Source: Volvariella volvacea V23 (taxonomy: Eukaryota > Basidiomycota > Agaricomycetes > Agaricales > Pluteaceae). Taken from it: 64,000 nucleotides of DNA. The stretch covers positions 395,327 through 459,326 of the forward strand of contig KB722737.1 in NCBI GenBank assembly GCA_000349905.1. Direction: 5' to 3'. Positions within the stretch are counted from its first letter, which is position 1, and every line of letters starts with the position of its first letter. Under the pieces are notes generated by a model, which saw only the letters and a program-made list of their open reading frames with translations, made no database searches and had not been told where the DNA came from. Below, in pieces: positions 23,575-35,717 of the stretch. A program made the translations under genes and the position numbers.

Positions 23575-25313
23575 CTACTCTTCCTCTTCGCTGTCTTCTT
23601 GCTCCTGCAAGAACTACAGCGGCTGTTAGTCATTCTGAACATGTCATAGACGCGCTAGGACTAACCTTCACCAGGGCTTCGGTGGCTTTGAGGAAGTGTT
23701 GCCTTCCTTGAGGCTTGGAACCTTTTTGGTGCCAATAAATTATAGCTTGATCAGAAATACAATCCTTATTGTACAAAACCTAGCGGCACCGGCTCAACAA
23801 CCACGGATCAATTATGGGATAAAAAGCGGACACACTTTGAGAATTTGGGGGAATGCCTTTATGATGCGCGTATCTTCGTAACAATACACTTGTACCACAT
23901 TGATGAGAGCAACTTGGGTTTTAGGTCCCTGACAAAACGGTTCGAGAATAGGGGCATATTTCTGGCAAAAGCGGTGATGACGGTGGGGTTCATCGTTAAA
24001 ATATGCATGCTATTTTTGTCTGGCAGGTTGGACTCACTCCGACTTCGCGTAGAGCAAGACCCTCAATTTGGTCTGGCCGGGTGCTCCAGTCAACCGACGA
24101 CATAAGGCCTTGCCAGATGCATTGGACTAGCTCCACCTCTGGAAGGGGCGATTCTTCCTGATGGTTTTTGATAGCCGTGATAATCTGGGAAGGCAACAAA
24201 GTCGCACACGATCAGGTTTACGATACCCATGGAAGCAAAAACCAATTGGAAATTTGACAAATGGAGATAAATCCAAAGACTCACCTGATCTGTGGACTCC
24301 TCTCGTTCAACCAGCTCAGTGAGATCTTTGATTAGACCCTCCTTTATAGCAGCATATTGCTTCTTGGTCCACCAATCGGCTACTTGACCAAGGCCTTCCT
24401 TCTTGAAGTGCTCTTCAAGCTGGGGGCCCGATCGTCGGTTGGGTGGGAAGAAAGCAAGAAGGTCCTTGATACCACCCTTTTTGAGGTTGGCAGCGAGATG
24501 CTCCATGCTTTGGTCGACAAGATATGCACGGAAAATCAGGGTAACGACGGTCAAGGAGACGTCTGATAGTTCCGTTCAACCGCTGTCACTACGGGATGAC
24601 AGATTGGGACCATACCATTCTTGACCAAGTGATCTTTGGTTAGACTAGACAGTGCTGCCATGTTGGCGAGGCCTTGGGCAAAGGCGAGCCCGGCCGTGAT
24701 GGCAAACTTGTCTCTCTGTCCTGGAGTCCATTTGTGGACATACTGCAACAGCGTAGGAAGGCTCTGCTCTTCCAAAGGTTTCTGGAGGTATTTGTACCTG
24801 GACGGCGCATAAGGCAAGAGCAACAGGGCTACGCGCGCAACAGCATACCTTCTGATAAGCTTGTTGAGAACATCAACATACTTCTTGAGCTCATCTACCC
24901 CAGCGGGCTCTTTCGCATTGAGGATGGTGAATGGCGATCTCGCTGATCCATCTTCGACATAACTCCCGCCTGGCTGGAGCAGACCGCCGACGAGGATGAT
25001 CTCGAATAATGCATCTGCATATTTCAAAAACTCGAGTGTTGAACCAGCTTGGACTAATTTGGTGGTATAGGAATCGAAATCCGCTGCTGGGACGTTTTCA
25101 AAGTACTTGTAGAGCTGATCTCTGAAGACTGTGGGGTGTGGGGAGGGGGGTCGATGAAGCGAAGAGAAGGGGCATCAACGGGCGGGTAATCGAGGATGGG
25201 GGCAGCGACTGACCAGTTGGTTCGTGCTTGGCCTGAGCCTTGACGGCGCCCTTTCTGGCTTTGATTCTGACCCCCTGTAGCGAAGGCTTTGTTGCGTTTG
25301 CTTGCTGAGACAT
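23575..25313 (-). CDS. eIF5-mimic / BZW-type W2-domain translation regulator
   Basis: Homologue of metazoan BZW1/BZW2 (5MP), which compete with eIF5 for eIF2/eIF3 and tune start-codon selection. The N-terminus is short and basic (KPSLQGVRIKARKGAVKAQA). The MIF4G-like part includes LKYADALFEIILVGGLLQPG, VDVLNKLIRRY joined to KYLQKPLEEQSLPTLL, and KDHLVKNG. The middle reads YLVDQSMEHLAANLKKGGIK, FFPPNRRS and EHFKKEGLGQVADWWTKKQ. The W2 domain has VELVQCIWQGLMSSVDW, VQVYCYED, VLYNKDCISDQAIIYWHQKG and an acidic end EQEDSEEEE. At least eight introns are present. The order of segments matches the family throughout, so identity is secure although individual junctions were placed by frame. Confidence 0.93.
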
Positions 25314-25518
25314 CCACAGGGTTCCGCCTGGCCTGTAGAAGTATGAAGAGGAACGTGAAGACGAGCGTTGGCCCGCTTTTTACAATGATCACCCAAGTCA
25401 CACCGTCACGTAACAGCCCCAACCGGGCCTCCTATGCGCCCTGCTGCCTCCGCCCACAACTGCAATTGTAGCTTGACCCTGCCCCATCAGCCACAGGCTG
25501 CGAGCCGACGAGCGCACA

Positions 25519-27081
25519 ATGGGTGTCCACGCTTTCTTTTGGTTTTCCTCAAAGTCGCAGGTTGACCCAGCACCCACCGGAATGGAGGCCGACTCCGGGC
25601 CTGTGGCACAGGAGGCCAGCCCGTCGGTACACCCTGCGCCACAGCTGTCCAGAGAGCCTTCAAATCCAGAAGCAGTCGAGAAGAGCCATGCACACCGTTA
25701 TCTCCCTCGATTCTCTTTCAGGGGGTGGGGTTGGTCGCGACATCAACGTGCCTCCACACATGACAAGGTGACGAGAGGGTCCAAGCGGCCAAAAACACTT
25801 GCCAGGGTGCTGCACCCCGGATCGAAGAAACGAGCAAAGGAGTCGGCGTTGCTCGTCCGTTCCGTCATTGTGGGGCCCCCGACGTCTGCGTCGCCCAAGG
25901 TTACGCCAGTTGTTGCCAAACCCCAGCTCAACAAGATTCGCCAGCAGCTCAGCCAGCCCAAGACAGCCAACAAAGTGATCGCACAGCTGCGCAGTCTGCC
26001 TTCCTCAGACCCATCTCCTGGCGAGGCCGGCTCTACACCTCAGCCTGCTGGGCCCATCCACGCCGTGTGTCTCTCCCATACGGACGCCGAGGAAGATGCC
26101 CTGCACTTCTGTCATCTGAAGGAGACAGGGTCGACAGAGCCCTCTGGGCAAAACTTTGGCGTGCCTATCATGACCTCGGAGCCTATGGAACGATTGACAT
26201 CAATGCTGAATGAATTACGGATTATTGACTTGATCTCGCAACCCGACCTAGGACTAGGACAGCCGGCCAATGGGAAGGGCCTTTTTGCTGGGGCTCTGCC
26301 TACTCCTGAGACAGTTATCAAGGGCTTCAAGCAGGTTACTCCTCAGCTGATGGCACTGGGTTATGCTACTGGTCGGAGCATTACACCCAATCATGCAGGT
26401 TTGTGCCTGCAACAAGTCGTAATTTACTAAATCTCATGCGAATCAAGGCATTTATCCACCAACGGACCGGATGTCTATCCTCACATGTAGGCGTTCATTT
26501 GTGATAAAATTATCTTCGATTAACGCTTGAACAGATTGGTGGGGCCTGGAAATTCTTTTGCCTCCTCCCACGCTAGAATACCTGAGTGTAAGCGCATTGT
26601 GTTTGCAATTGGCGAGCCTCCCTGAGCTGTCTGTCATAGAATGCTAATTCGATTGCTGGGACGGTTGTCAATTTCTTATCTGCCCTATCATTGGTCAACG
26701 GTGGGGTGCGGGAAATTCTCCCATTTGTCCGCTATATCTCTCAGTTTATCGACTTTGAGTTCAACTCAATCAAGAAGCAGGACAAGGGACAGGGTGTGGT
26801 TTGTGCAGCGACCTGGTGAGTGGGCCAAGCACTTGGACGGATTGCGTTACTGACAAGATACAAGGATCATGCCTGCAGCCTTGGTATAATTATAATGCTC
26901 CTGAGTTTCTCTGTCACTGAGCGAGTCTTAGGTCCCCCGTCCCTGGGATTTCCCCACGCGGCCTGAGGAGAGCACGTCCGCGAGTGTTCCCGGGACAGAG
27001 GAGGAAACACCACCCCCTGCCGATGCAGAGCCAAAGATTGATGGTGGACTTGTGACCGCTGGACCCACGCTACCCTCATGA
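25519..27081 (+). CDS. Hypothetical fungal protein with conserved-looking C-terminal region
   Basis: Function not recognised. A long first exon to about 26398 encodes a Pro/Ser-rich, basic N-terminal part (HDKVTRGSKRPKTLARVLHP) followed by a folded-looking segment (PMERLTSMLNELRIIDLISQ; QVTPQLMALGYATGRSITPN). Splicing adds five further exons: IYPPTDRMSILTYWWGLEI, LPPPTLEYLSNANSIAGTVV, GGVREILPFVRYISQFIDFE, FNSIKKQDKGQGVVCAATW and a Pro/Glu-rich tail ending TAGPTLPS. The Trp-rich LTYWWGLEI and the helical segment after it are the best candidates for a conserved domain. No signal peptide is seen, and membrane segments are doubtful. Start at the first ATG; the Met 21 codons later is an alternative. 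Confidence 0.8.
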
Positions 27082-27772
27082 CGAAGCGAGGGATGGTAGA
27101 CCATTTGTTGTATTGTTATTTGCCGCACTGTTACGACTGTGATGACTTACGACCTGTATACCCGTATATTCACGACTTGATGAGGACTGATTGATGTGGA
27201 TACCGAGGCTTGGATCCTGGAGCATGGCTGTGTGCGTCTGTTTTGATGGGACGGTTAGTAAGTAACGTATGACGCGAAGTGACAAGTTTAGGCGCGTCAC
27301 CGCCTGTGTGCGTTTCAGGCGTCTGATACGAGATGGAATGGATGGAGATTACGACCAGGATTAAGAGTGGGATCGGGCGTGAGGGACGACAATAGGATTG
27401 CTGGACGTATGGGTGCATGGCTGGACGCGTGGTGGGACCTGCCAAATTGAGTCAAGGGATGGACAGCTGTGTAGCGAATGGAAAGTCGAATCGTGCTTGC
27501 AATAATCAATTTCCCTTGTTTTCTTCCTCCTCCCACTCCTCCTCGACTCCCCCAGCACCCGTCTCGTCCAGCCCGTCCTCAGCCCCGCCTGTTGCTGCAC
27601 CGGCACTCTTCTTATTGTTGCAGAGCCAGGGCCACCCAGTTGCCACTCTCGCCTTGACACCAAACACCACCCACCCCATTGTTGGCTGGTTCTCCCAATT
27701 ACCACACTCCCATTCGCGGCCCATCTCATCCAGCCCCCACCACCCAGCCCCCCACTGCCCACCCCATACACC
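27082..27772. other. Intergenic, promoter of the PP2C gene
   Basis: Low-complexity C- and CA-rich sequence fills the last about 250 bases before the phosphatase start (CCCCCACCACCCAGCCCCCC). Open frames on both strands here are compositional artefacts. Confidence 0.5.
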
Positions 27773-29202
27773 ATGCTTGCCCGTCTCAGCGAATCTCCTA
27801 GTGCTCGCTCAAAATCCTTCGCCTCTACCGCCACGTCCGAATCAGATACATTTGGTGTTCGTCATGCTTCATATTCAGGTTCACGCTCATCACTCCTAAG
27901 TCTCTTCCCTCTCAAGGTGCTCAATCGGCAGTCCAACAACCACCCCGGTTTCCAGGTCGGCGTTTCCGAGGATAAAGGCTCGCGACGGACAATGGAGGAC
28001 GCCCACTCTTACGTCGTCGACTTTGATAACATTCGAGGTCAGGGCCTCTTTGCTGTATTCGATGGGCATGCCGGAAAACATGCTGCTGAGTGGTGCGGTT
28101 CTCATTTTCACGAGGTACTGTATCCCTTGCACTTCGATCAAACTCGTTTTGCACCTGTACAACGCGAACCAAATCGGTACTAATATATCCCTCCCCAGAC
28201 CTTGCTTAAAAGTCTGCATGCCTGCCCCACCACGCCTATTCCTGACGTCTTGAATAAGACGTTCCATGACGTCGATGAACACCTGTCGCGTATATGTGAG
28301 GAATCCGACGGCAAGATACACTCAGGGTGCACCGCTGTAACTGCGTTCCTACGCGTCGAGGACGCAGATGGTTCTCAAGCCTTCCTTCGCCAACAGTCAC
28401 CGTCATCCACCTCGGCCGATTCTTCTCGTTCCCGCAACAGTAACGACCGAGAAGCCAGCCCACAAGACAGCAGCAACGAAAGCAACGGTCCTACCTCCGG
28501 GGACGATAGCATAGCACTCAAAAAGTCAAAGAAGACCTCAGTAGGGAGAGGATATCGACTTCGACAAGCCCTCAAGAGCCTGGGATCCGGTTCAATCTCT
28601 GGCATTATCTCGTCGCCATCGTCGCCAAAGACGCAGTCGCCAGCACTCTCACGAAGACAATCGGCCGAGGGAATAAATGTGATCGTCCCCCCTCCGAATC
28701 TAAGGCGGGTGCTGTATAGTGCGAACGCCGGTGATGCTCGGGGTGTCTTATGCCGAGCTGGCAAGGCCATTCGGTTGACATATGATCACAAGGGCACCGA
28801 CAAACAGGAAGCGAAGCGGATTCAGGATGCTGGTGGCTTCGTGATGAGTGGACGGGTAAACGGGGTGTTGGCAGTTACGAGAAGTTTAGGTGACCCTTCA
28901 ATGAAGGAATTTGTTGTGGGCGCACCATACACCACGGAGACCGTTCTGTGTGAAGATGACGAGTTCCTGATTTTGGCGTGTGATGGAGTGAGTATTATTT
29001 CTCGTAAGCTCGACCCACCCCGCTGATCCCCCTGCAGTTATGGGACGTAGCGAGTGATCAGAACGCTGTTGAGCTTGTGAGAGACATCCAAGATGCACAA
29101 CATGCCAGCCAAAAGCTGCTGAAATATGCATTATCTCAGCATACAACGGACAACGTCACCATCATCGTTGTTAGATTCAAGCATCCTCCAAAATCACCAT
29201 AG
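27773..29202 (+). CDS. PP2C-family protein phosphatase (Ptc1-like)
   Basis: Metal-dependent Ser/Thr phosphatase. Motifs in order: VGVSEDKGSRRTMEDAHSY, GLFAVFDGHAGKHAAEWC (metal-binding DGHAG), SGCTAVTAFLRVED, RRVLYSANAGDARGVLCRAG, LTYDHKGTDKQEAKRI, GGFVMSGRVNGVLAVTRSLG, FLILACDGLWDVASDQNAV and HTTDNVTIIVVRF. The four metal-ligand regions (ED, DG, DG, DN) are all present. Two introns: 28115-28198 and one splitting ACDG from LWDV near 28987-29037. An insert of about 100 residues, rich in Ser, Asn and Lys, sits between SGCTAVTAFLRVED and RRVLYSANAGDAR, in one exon at about 28370-28700. The yeast Ptc1 group regulates MAP-kinase stress pathways, but subgroup assignment is tentative. Confidence 0.95.
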
Positions 29203-29929
29203 GCCGCCCCTCGCTCCTGCCTCGTAACGTGATGATGATGGTAATGAGATAACGTCCCATTCAGTCCTCTAATGTGTTGCCAGTCCGTGTCCATGTTCAT
29301 GTCCCAGTCCACCTGTGTAACCCCTCATCCATTGACCCAAGTTCCAACCTTGTTGTAATAATGCCGAGCATGTCTGCATCACGTACGCCGATCCTATGAC
29401 TTATGTAGAGCGGTTGACACTTGACTGGTCTGTATACTTAATTACTTTCCATAGTTATGAAGTGTCATTCCCATTTTATTGTACACAACTCTCGTCACTT
29501 GTGGAGATAAGCAGGCATGAGCATCTGGTTAATTTTATTGTAGGAGTGGTGGTTTAGAGCCAGCTCTTCTGCACTGCTCGACTTGGCATCGAAACTCGAG
29601 CGCCAAGATAAATGAGGCCAGTGCAGGCAGTGTGCACCAAAATGTAATCACGCAGCATCACAGGCGCCTGGCTCGTCGCCTAGAGTATTCTGCCGTTGAT
29701 CATCGAGGCCGAACTTTCTCGGGCCTTGCTCCCTTATATACCGCACTTACTTCATTCAAATTTGAATACCAGCCCGAGCCTCACCTTTACGGTACCCAAG
29801 CCCTTCTGCACACAAACCCACAACAGCACCACAACTACAAACTACAACTACAGCAGCAACCCTTAGCGAGCGCATCTCCCGGCCCCTAATAATACCACCA
29901 CCGACTATACCAGGTTGTCCACAGCAGCC
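29203..29929. other. Intergenic between PP2C and PNS1
   Basis: About 0.7 kb. The second half is promoter-like, with TATATA at about 29736 and a CA-rich leader before the next start. No gene is supported. Confidence 0.5.
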
Positions 29930-32477
29930 ATGTACCCGCCTCACCCAGGGCCTACGCCAAATTATGGATTTACGGGATACGGACAGGTAAATCAACCGCA
30001 ATGGGGAGGGGATGCCAAATCTCCCTACGATGGAGATAGATTCAAGCCAAAAAAGACGATCAACGATCCCATTTTCCTAGTATTGTTTATTCTTCAGGTG
30101 TGTGCAGTGGCTTTCTGGAGTGGTCCCGAAGGCGTTGAAACGTTCGGCGCGCTTGTTAGTTTTTAGGATTCGCGGCACTTTCAGGCGTTGTACTTCAATC
30201 ATGGGTCTCTTCAGGAGGTACAGGAGGAGGATTGGGGAGGCCGGGAGCGACTACGGGGACGGCTATAACACTCAACCAGTATGTGGTCCTTTTCAATCGC
30301 ACACGGCATCTTTGAAGCGAATCTAATACGCCTACGCAGGAGCACGGCATACCTCTTGTTGCTTGTTGCGGCAGCGTCGATGCTATTGTCGGTCATATAT
30401 CTCATACTCGTTAGGCTCTTTACGAGCACTATTATGCACGCCACCCTCATTCTCTCCATTTTGCTGAACATGTAAGTGCCTTGAGCATCTTAGCTGTCCG
30501 AATCACTCATTAGTGCTCCCCAGTGGATTGTGTGTATACTATTGGATTGTCCGATACTATTGTGAGCACCACAAAACGATAAGGGCGCCTCCAAGGGACT
30601 AACTCCTCGCTAAAACAGCTGCTGCCATTATATTTACAATAATTGCTGTTCTGTCCGTGCTGGCCTATTGGGGAATGCGCGAGCTTATCCCCTTCTCATC
30701 CCTACTCCTTCAAGTCGTTATTGACGTCTCAAAACACCATATGAGCGTTTTTGTTGTTGCATTTGTCGCGCTCATTGCTCAAGCCGCGTTATCGGTGTAA
30801 GTATTTGTACATCTTAGCTATGTGTTGATACTCAAGTCCTGGCGTTCATATGCAACAGCTGGTTTGTGTTCACAGCAATTGCTACGTAAGTTTCATCGAT
30901 GGCAGATTCTCAAACACAAGCTGAAGATGGGACATGGGTTCACTGTCAACACAGCTATGCCAAGTGGACTCCCGGCAGTGAATGTGAGTACACGTTCTCG
31001 CATCCAGCACACTCTTGGCATTCTGGGCTGACCATTACGATTCTTGGCCCATTCTTCCTCCGGCACTTCATCGTACGCAAACTGACATGTTGTGATGCAT
31101 AATTTCTGCCGATGCCGCGGCATATAGCTTGTGCTACAACATCATGCTCTTCTGGAAAAGTCGCAGGATTAATCTTCTTCGAAGTTTTCTCATACTTCTG
31201 GACATCGCAAGTTATCGGCAATGTTGCTTTGTCAACTGTTGCGGGTGGTCCCTATGGAACCTGGTACTACTTTGGGCCAAGGGATCAAGGACAGATGGTA
31301 AGAGGCGAACACGTTCATTCTACATTCTGCAGTCAGAGGTTAACCATGGAAATTACGTACAGCCAGAGCATCCTACTCTTTCGGCCTTTGGTCGTGCTTC
31401 GACATTCTCTTTGGGTTCCATCGCGTTTGGATCCTTGATTGTCACTATCCTGGAGATGATCAAATTGATTCTTCGTATGATCCAAAGCAACGCAGCTGAA
31501 GACGGAAATCGTAAGTCGTCAGCAACAAGCTCTTCAGCGCGTAATGCTAACTATGTACAGCTGTCCTGGCGTGCTTGGCTTGCTGTGCCGCTTGTATCAT
31601 TGGTTTCATCGAAAGTCTTGTGGAATATTTCAACCGGTATGCTTCGTTGATTATCCGACTGCAGACTCTTTACTCACACGCGTCCATTAGCTATGCATAT
31701 ATTGAGATTGGTACGCGCATTGGACTTATGAGATGTTCATGGCCTAAATTTTTTTTCTCTCATAGCTTTGTATGGCAAGGACTACATTGGAGCGGCCAAG
31801 GACACTTGGAGGTTGTTCAAGGATCGCGGTATGTAGTCCCAAAGCGAACGTTGTAACCATACTCACCTTTGGCCAGGCATCGACGCCCTTATCAACGACT
31901 CGCTGGTTGGAATGAGTACGACCTTTTCTTCGATCTTATGCACTGTGCTAATGATGAATTAGCCATGACATGGGGTGCATATCTCGCTGGGTGTCTTTCG
32001 TCGCTATTTGCCTATCTCTATCTCCGAAGTACGAATGCTCTTGCACTTCATTTCCCCTGTTCTGACAGAAATCTGCAGTCACTGCCCCATCATACAATGC
32101 AAATGGACAGTATACCGTTCCAGTTGTGCTGTTCGCATTCTTGATTGGTATAATGTGCTGTAAGTAGCATTGGGTTACGTTCTCCCACAAGACACTCATG
32201 CCTGCCTCTCCGACCAGGCTCCACTATCACCTCACCCGTTGAAGCTGGTGTTTCTACGATGTATGTAGCTTGGGTGTTTCTACCTTTCCCTGGTCGTCTG
32301 ATCACTTTTATAGCTTCGTCGGTCTTGCTGAAGATCCTCAAGTCCTCCAAGTACGAGCCCCAGAGTTGTTTGGAGTGCGTTTTCTATTTTGTGGATTCCT
32401 GTCACGGTTTGTCTCATCATTGACAACAGATGGTTGCACAACGTTACCCCCATGTTACCAATCCAGTTGGGGTTTGA
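29930..32477 (+). CDS. PNS1: Choline-transporter-like protein (PNS1/CTL, SLC44 family)
   Basis: Polytopic plasma-membrane protein of the CTL family; yeast Pns1 does not clearly transport choline, so the substrate is open. The N-terminus is a Pro/Gly/Tyr-rich cytosolic tail (YPPHPGPTPNYGFTGYGQVN) ending NDPIFLVLFILQ. Downstream exons encode TM helices: AYLLLLVAAASMLLSVIYLI, LILSILLNIGLCVYYWIVRY, SVFVVAFVALIAQAALSV and GLIFFEVFSYFWTSQVIGNV. The family stretches GGPYGTWYYFGP, PEHPTLSAFGRASTFSLGSI and YIEIALYGKDYIGAAKDTWR are clear, as is the end TIFVGLAEDPQVLQVRAPEL. About fifteen introns break the gene and one or two junctions (30150-30300) are uncertain. Confidence 0.92.
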
Positions 32478-32718
32478 TATAATTTGATACCCCAAATACT
32501 TGGAAGTTGGAGAAGCTGAATTTAAGCGAAAGTTATTGATGACGACATAACGTGTTTTTGTATTCCCTTGCTCCATTTGGCGAACCTATGCTTCTCTTAA
32601 TGAACTGACGTCTGCCCGAACAATGTATACTCCATTTTTCCTTTTGATTTCAATGTAATTCCATTATTATTGGCTCAACTTGACCATGATCATTGCTTTC
32701 ACTTGAGTTGTTGCTGAA

Positions 32719-32800
32719 GTCCTTGTCGATTAGTGGTTAAATCATCTCGTTGTGGTGTACACAATCCGAGAAGCCGGAAGTTCGAATCCTCCCTGGGACA
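32719..32800 (+). tRNA. tRNA-His (GTG) with a 10-nt intron
   Basis: Cloverleaf read by hand: acceptor 32719-32725 with 32793-32799 (one T:T mismatch), D arm GATT/AATC around AGTGGTTA, anticodon stem TCTCG/CGAGA with loop TTGTGG...C, and T arm GGAAG/CCTCC around TTCGAAT (one A:C mismatch). The anticodon is GTG at 32752-32754. The ten bases TGTACACAAT (32756-32765) lie one base 3' of the anticodon, the canonical intron position. A T5 tract follows at once. Confidence 0.85.
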
Positions 32801-32802
32801 TC

Positions 32803-32807
32803 TTTTT
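32803..32807 (+). terminator. RNA polymerase III terminator of tRNA-His
   Basis: Five T residues begin three bases after the last base of the tRNA, as expected for a Pol III stop signal. Confidence 0.8.
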
Positions 32808-32923
32808 GGGTTCGAGCCTTTTTGGCTGGCCATGATCGAATTGCTGTGGCACTTGGACCTCGAGGTTCCAGCCAGTTCCCCAGAGTTCGCTTCCTACTAT
32901 CATCGTCACCCCAGTGCGCAATC

Positions 32924-33798
32924 ATGAGGAAGATATCCTATGTGCTCACATTCTTGGGCGTCGGCCTTACTCTCCTATTCGTGAGTCTCCCCATCATCGT
33001 TGCGGGTGCTAGTCACATGAATGTCGTCAGAATGTACTTTCCGAGCGACGTGAAGATTGGTACGCATTCGCCACCAGTTCGTCACCGCCTCTCTGCTCAT
33101 CCCGCCCCTGCAGGCTCGTTGTACGCTATCCAGAGGTCTTAAACACTATAGTCACAGTCTACTATGGTCTTCATCGTCGCTGCGAATGGACCGTAACCCG
33201 CATCCCCAACCCCTCTGGCGGAAACGGCAAGTTCGAATACACAGACTACACATGCCGTGAATTCCCTGCACCTGTTTCAGATGGGTGTGATAAGGAGAAC
33301 AAGGTGTTCTGCGCTAGCTGGCATACGGCGGAGTACTTGAATCAATTAGCCATCGGCAGTGGAGTGTTGGCCCTGTTGAGCATTCTGTTTGGAGTCAGTA
33401 CGCATTCGAGGAGAAGGAGAATATGGAAGGCTGTTGCTGGGTTTGTGTTTCTGCATGGTGGGTCAATTGGGTGCAGCTTGCGAAGACCTGACATCGACTG
33501 GAGCGCTACAATAGCCGTGCTACAAATTACGACCTTTGGTATCGTCACGGATCTATATTCTCAAGCCAAATTCCCTACTTTTGAGCGTGCTCGCCCGGGT
33601 TGGTGCTATTCTCTTATCACTTCCAACATGCGCTCATACCCTTTTGTCGTGGTTATAGGTGTGGCATACGTCGTGAACGTCCTGTCCTGGGTGTTCGCTC
33701 TCCTGCTCTCAGCTGCTGTGCTCACCACAGGATTGGCGGCCGGTAGAGGGCATAGATGGGCTGCAGGAAACAGAGCCTACCAACCCATTGCTGGATAA
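32924..33798 (+). CDS. Claudin/SUR7-like four-helix membrane protein
   Basis: Small integral membrane protein with the topology of fungal SUR7/PalI and animal claudin-like proteins. The first helix is ISYVLTFLGVGLTLLFVSLP. A long extracellular loop follows (VTVYYGLHRRCEWTVTRIP, then YTCREFPAPVSDGCDKEN and FCASWHTAEYLN) with several Cys that could form disulphides. Three more helices follow: LNQLAIGSGVLALLSILFGV, AGFVFLHGALQITTFGIVTD and VAYVVNVLSWVFALLLSAAV. It ends RAYQPIAG. Three introns are inferred. The precise family is uncertain; SUR7-type eisosome proteins, cell-fusion regulators and PalI-like sensors share this plan. The start codon lies about 120 bases after the tRNA-His gene, so the promoter may overlap that locus. 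Confidence 0.8.
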
Positions 33799-34001
33799 AT
33801 CGGACATTCCTTTTGTAGTCCTCCTTTTCTCTCGCATGTTGTACATTGATCTGCGGTATATTCTCCCTGTAGCATTCGAACAATATTTGCATTCCATGAG
33901 CGGTCGGATTATGATCAATATCAATATTATATGTAGCCTATACTGAAAATTAATAATACACGAAGCAGCAATATTATTCACTCCACAGCCCAGGGTATTC
34001 C

Positions 34002-35717
34002 TTATTCCATGCCCCTTCGCATGTTATCAAACTGGCTTTCTTCATACCTCAACCAATTATGGTGGCCATCCAATTGTCCCATAGCATTCTTCACGATGGT
34101 CACCAAACTCGATCCAGGCTGGGGATCCTTACCAGCGCCTCCCTCCATACCCTCACGCTTAGATCCTTTGTCACCACTCAACTCCCAGAACATACTTCCT
34201 CCCAATCCTTCCTCCCTAATCCATTCACCCTTCCACTGTGCTACCTCCTCGTTGTCGAAGCTGACCATCTCTTTCTTGTTGTAATCATAGGACCAACTGG
34301 CCATGGCCTTCTCGTCACGGAACATGTAAGAACCAGGCAAAGGCAGAGCGCGATAGTCGTATACTCCTTGTTCCCAAGTTCCTTGCCCGATTCCAGAAAA
34401 AGGGGTTCCAGGTCCTTGGGTGTTCATGAATGAACGACCGTAAAGGGGAATACCCAAGATGATCTTGTGGCGGGCGACGCCGTGGTCAATGTAATAGTAA
34501 ATGGCTTCTGAGGCGTTGATAGTGCCATTGTAGATGTTTGCTTGGTGGTTGGCAATTTGGTCCCATGAGCCAGCTAGGAGACGGAGGGCATGATTAGCGG
34601 CGGGACGTGTTGAAGATGTCAAAATGAGACTTACAGAAATCATACGCCATCATGTTCCAGAAATCGAGGTATTGATCCATCTCGTGGATGTGGAGCTTCT
34701 TATAGTTATCAGGACCGCAGGGCGCTGCAATCTATGACACAACGTCAGAGGACCAGCAACGATGAGAGTGTAGGTAGCGGTGGGGACTTACAGTCAAGAG
34801 GAATTTGTAATTTGCCCACTTGCGACGCGAATGCACATCAAGGGCATGTCTCAACTCTCTCAACAAATCAACATAACCCCTGGCCTGTTCGTCGTTGGAT
34901 GGGTATTCGTAGTCAATATCTAGTCCATCCAAACCGTAGTCCTCCAACAACTTTACAGACGAGGCGACGAATTGTGCTCGTAGAGCTGGGTTGACAACGA
35001 TTGGATGGAACTTGGGCGAATATGTCCAGCCACCGATACTGAGCAGCACTTTGAGGTGGCGATGCTGCTTCTTGAGTTTGTAGATGGCCTTGAAGTTGCC
35101 GTATAGATTGTGACCGACGTCGTTCCATGAATCTCCTGGGTAGTGAATGTCTTTGTCTGCCCAGGGGTCCGAGAGCTTGACCTCCCCAGTTCCGGGGTTC
35201 AGGTCAGCGAATGCGTATAGCAGGTGCCTAGCAGGGTGGTGTTAGTTTCAAAGGCGGCCCGATTGATAAACAACCTACGTGAGGTCATCAACAGGGATCA
35301 ATGAAGGAGGAAACTTGCGCCCATAGATACCCCAGTTGACGAAGCTGCGGTGACGAGCGCTATGAGCGTCTGAGGTAGGGGCCCAAATGAAATGGGAGCT
35401 TACTAGCCAACGCTATATTTTCCCCTTCTAGTCATATCTCCTTCTTGTGGGTGTCCTGTGGAGACAGTAGTGGGCGCGGGGGTTGTGGTTTCAAATGTGG
35501 TTGATTGGGAATCGGAAGTGGGTTGTATTGCTTCTTGAGATGTGTCGACCGACCACTGGCCGGCTTTGTAGAATGTGACTGCGACGAGACAAAAAGCTAG
35601 GACGAGAACGAGTGGGTTGCGAAAGCAAGAGCGCGGGCGAGAAGTTGGCTTATTTATGGGTTCGAGTGAATCTGTGTCATTTGTGGGCAGCGGCTCGTAG
35701 GCTGGAGTCACAGGCAT
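34002..35717 (-). CDS. GH18 chitinase with N-terminal membrane anchor
   Basis: Chitin hydrolase of family 18, type II membrane topology. A cytosolic tail ([19 protein letters not shown]) leads into one hydrophobic helix ([20 protein letters not shown]), a Ser/Thr-rich stem and the catalytic domain beginning [20 protein letters not shown]. The substrate-binding [10 protein letters not shown] and the catalytic [11 protein letters not shown] (D-x-D-x-E) are intact. Further family segments are [31 protein letters not shown] and [20 protein letters not shown]. Six or so introns. Anchored chitinases of this kind probably act at the cell surface or in secretory vesicles during wall remodelling. It is the upstream member in sequence order of a tandem pair with 35963-37387, on the same strand, and lies beside a KRE6/SKN1 gene. 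Confidence 0.93.

Noticed and set aside
27361..27899. Pro/Ser/His-rich frames on both strands before the PP2C gene
   Set aside because: They arise from C- and CA-rich promoter DNA; no conserved segment is present.
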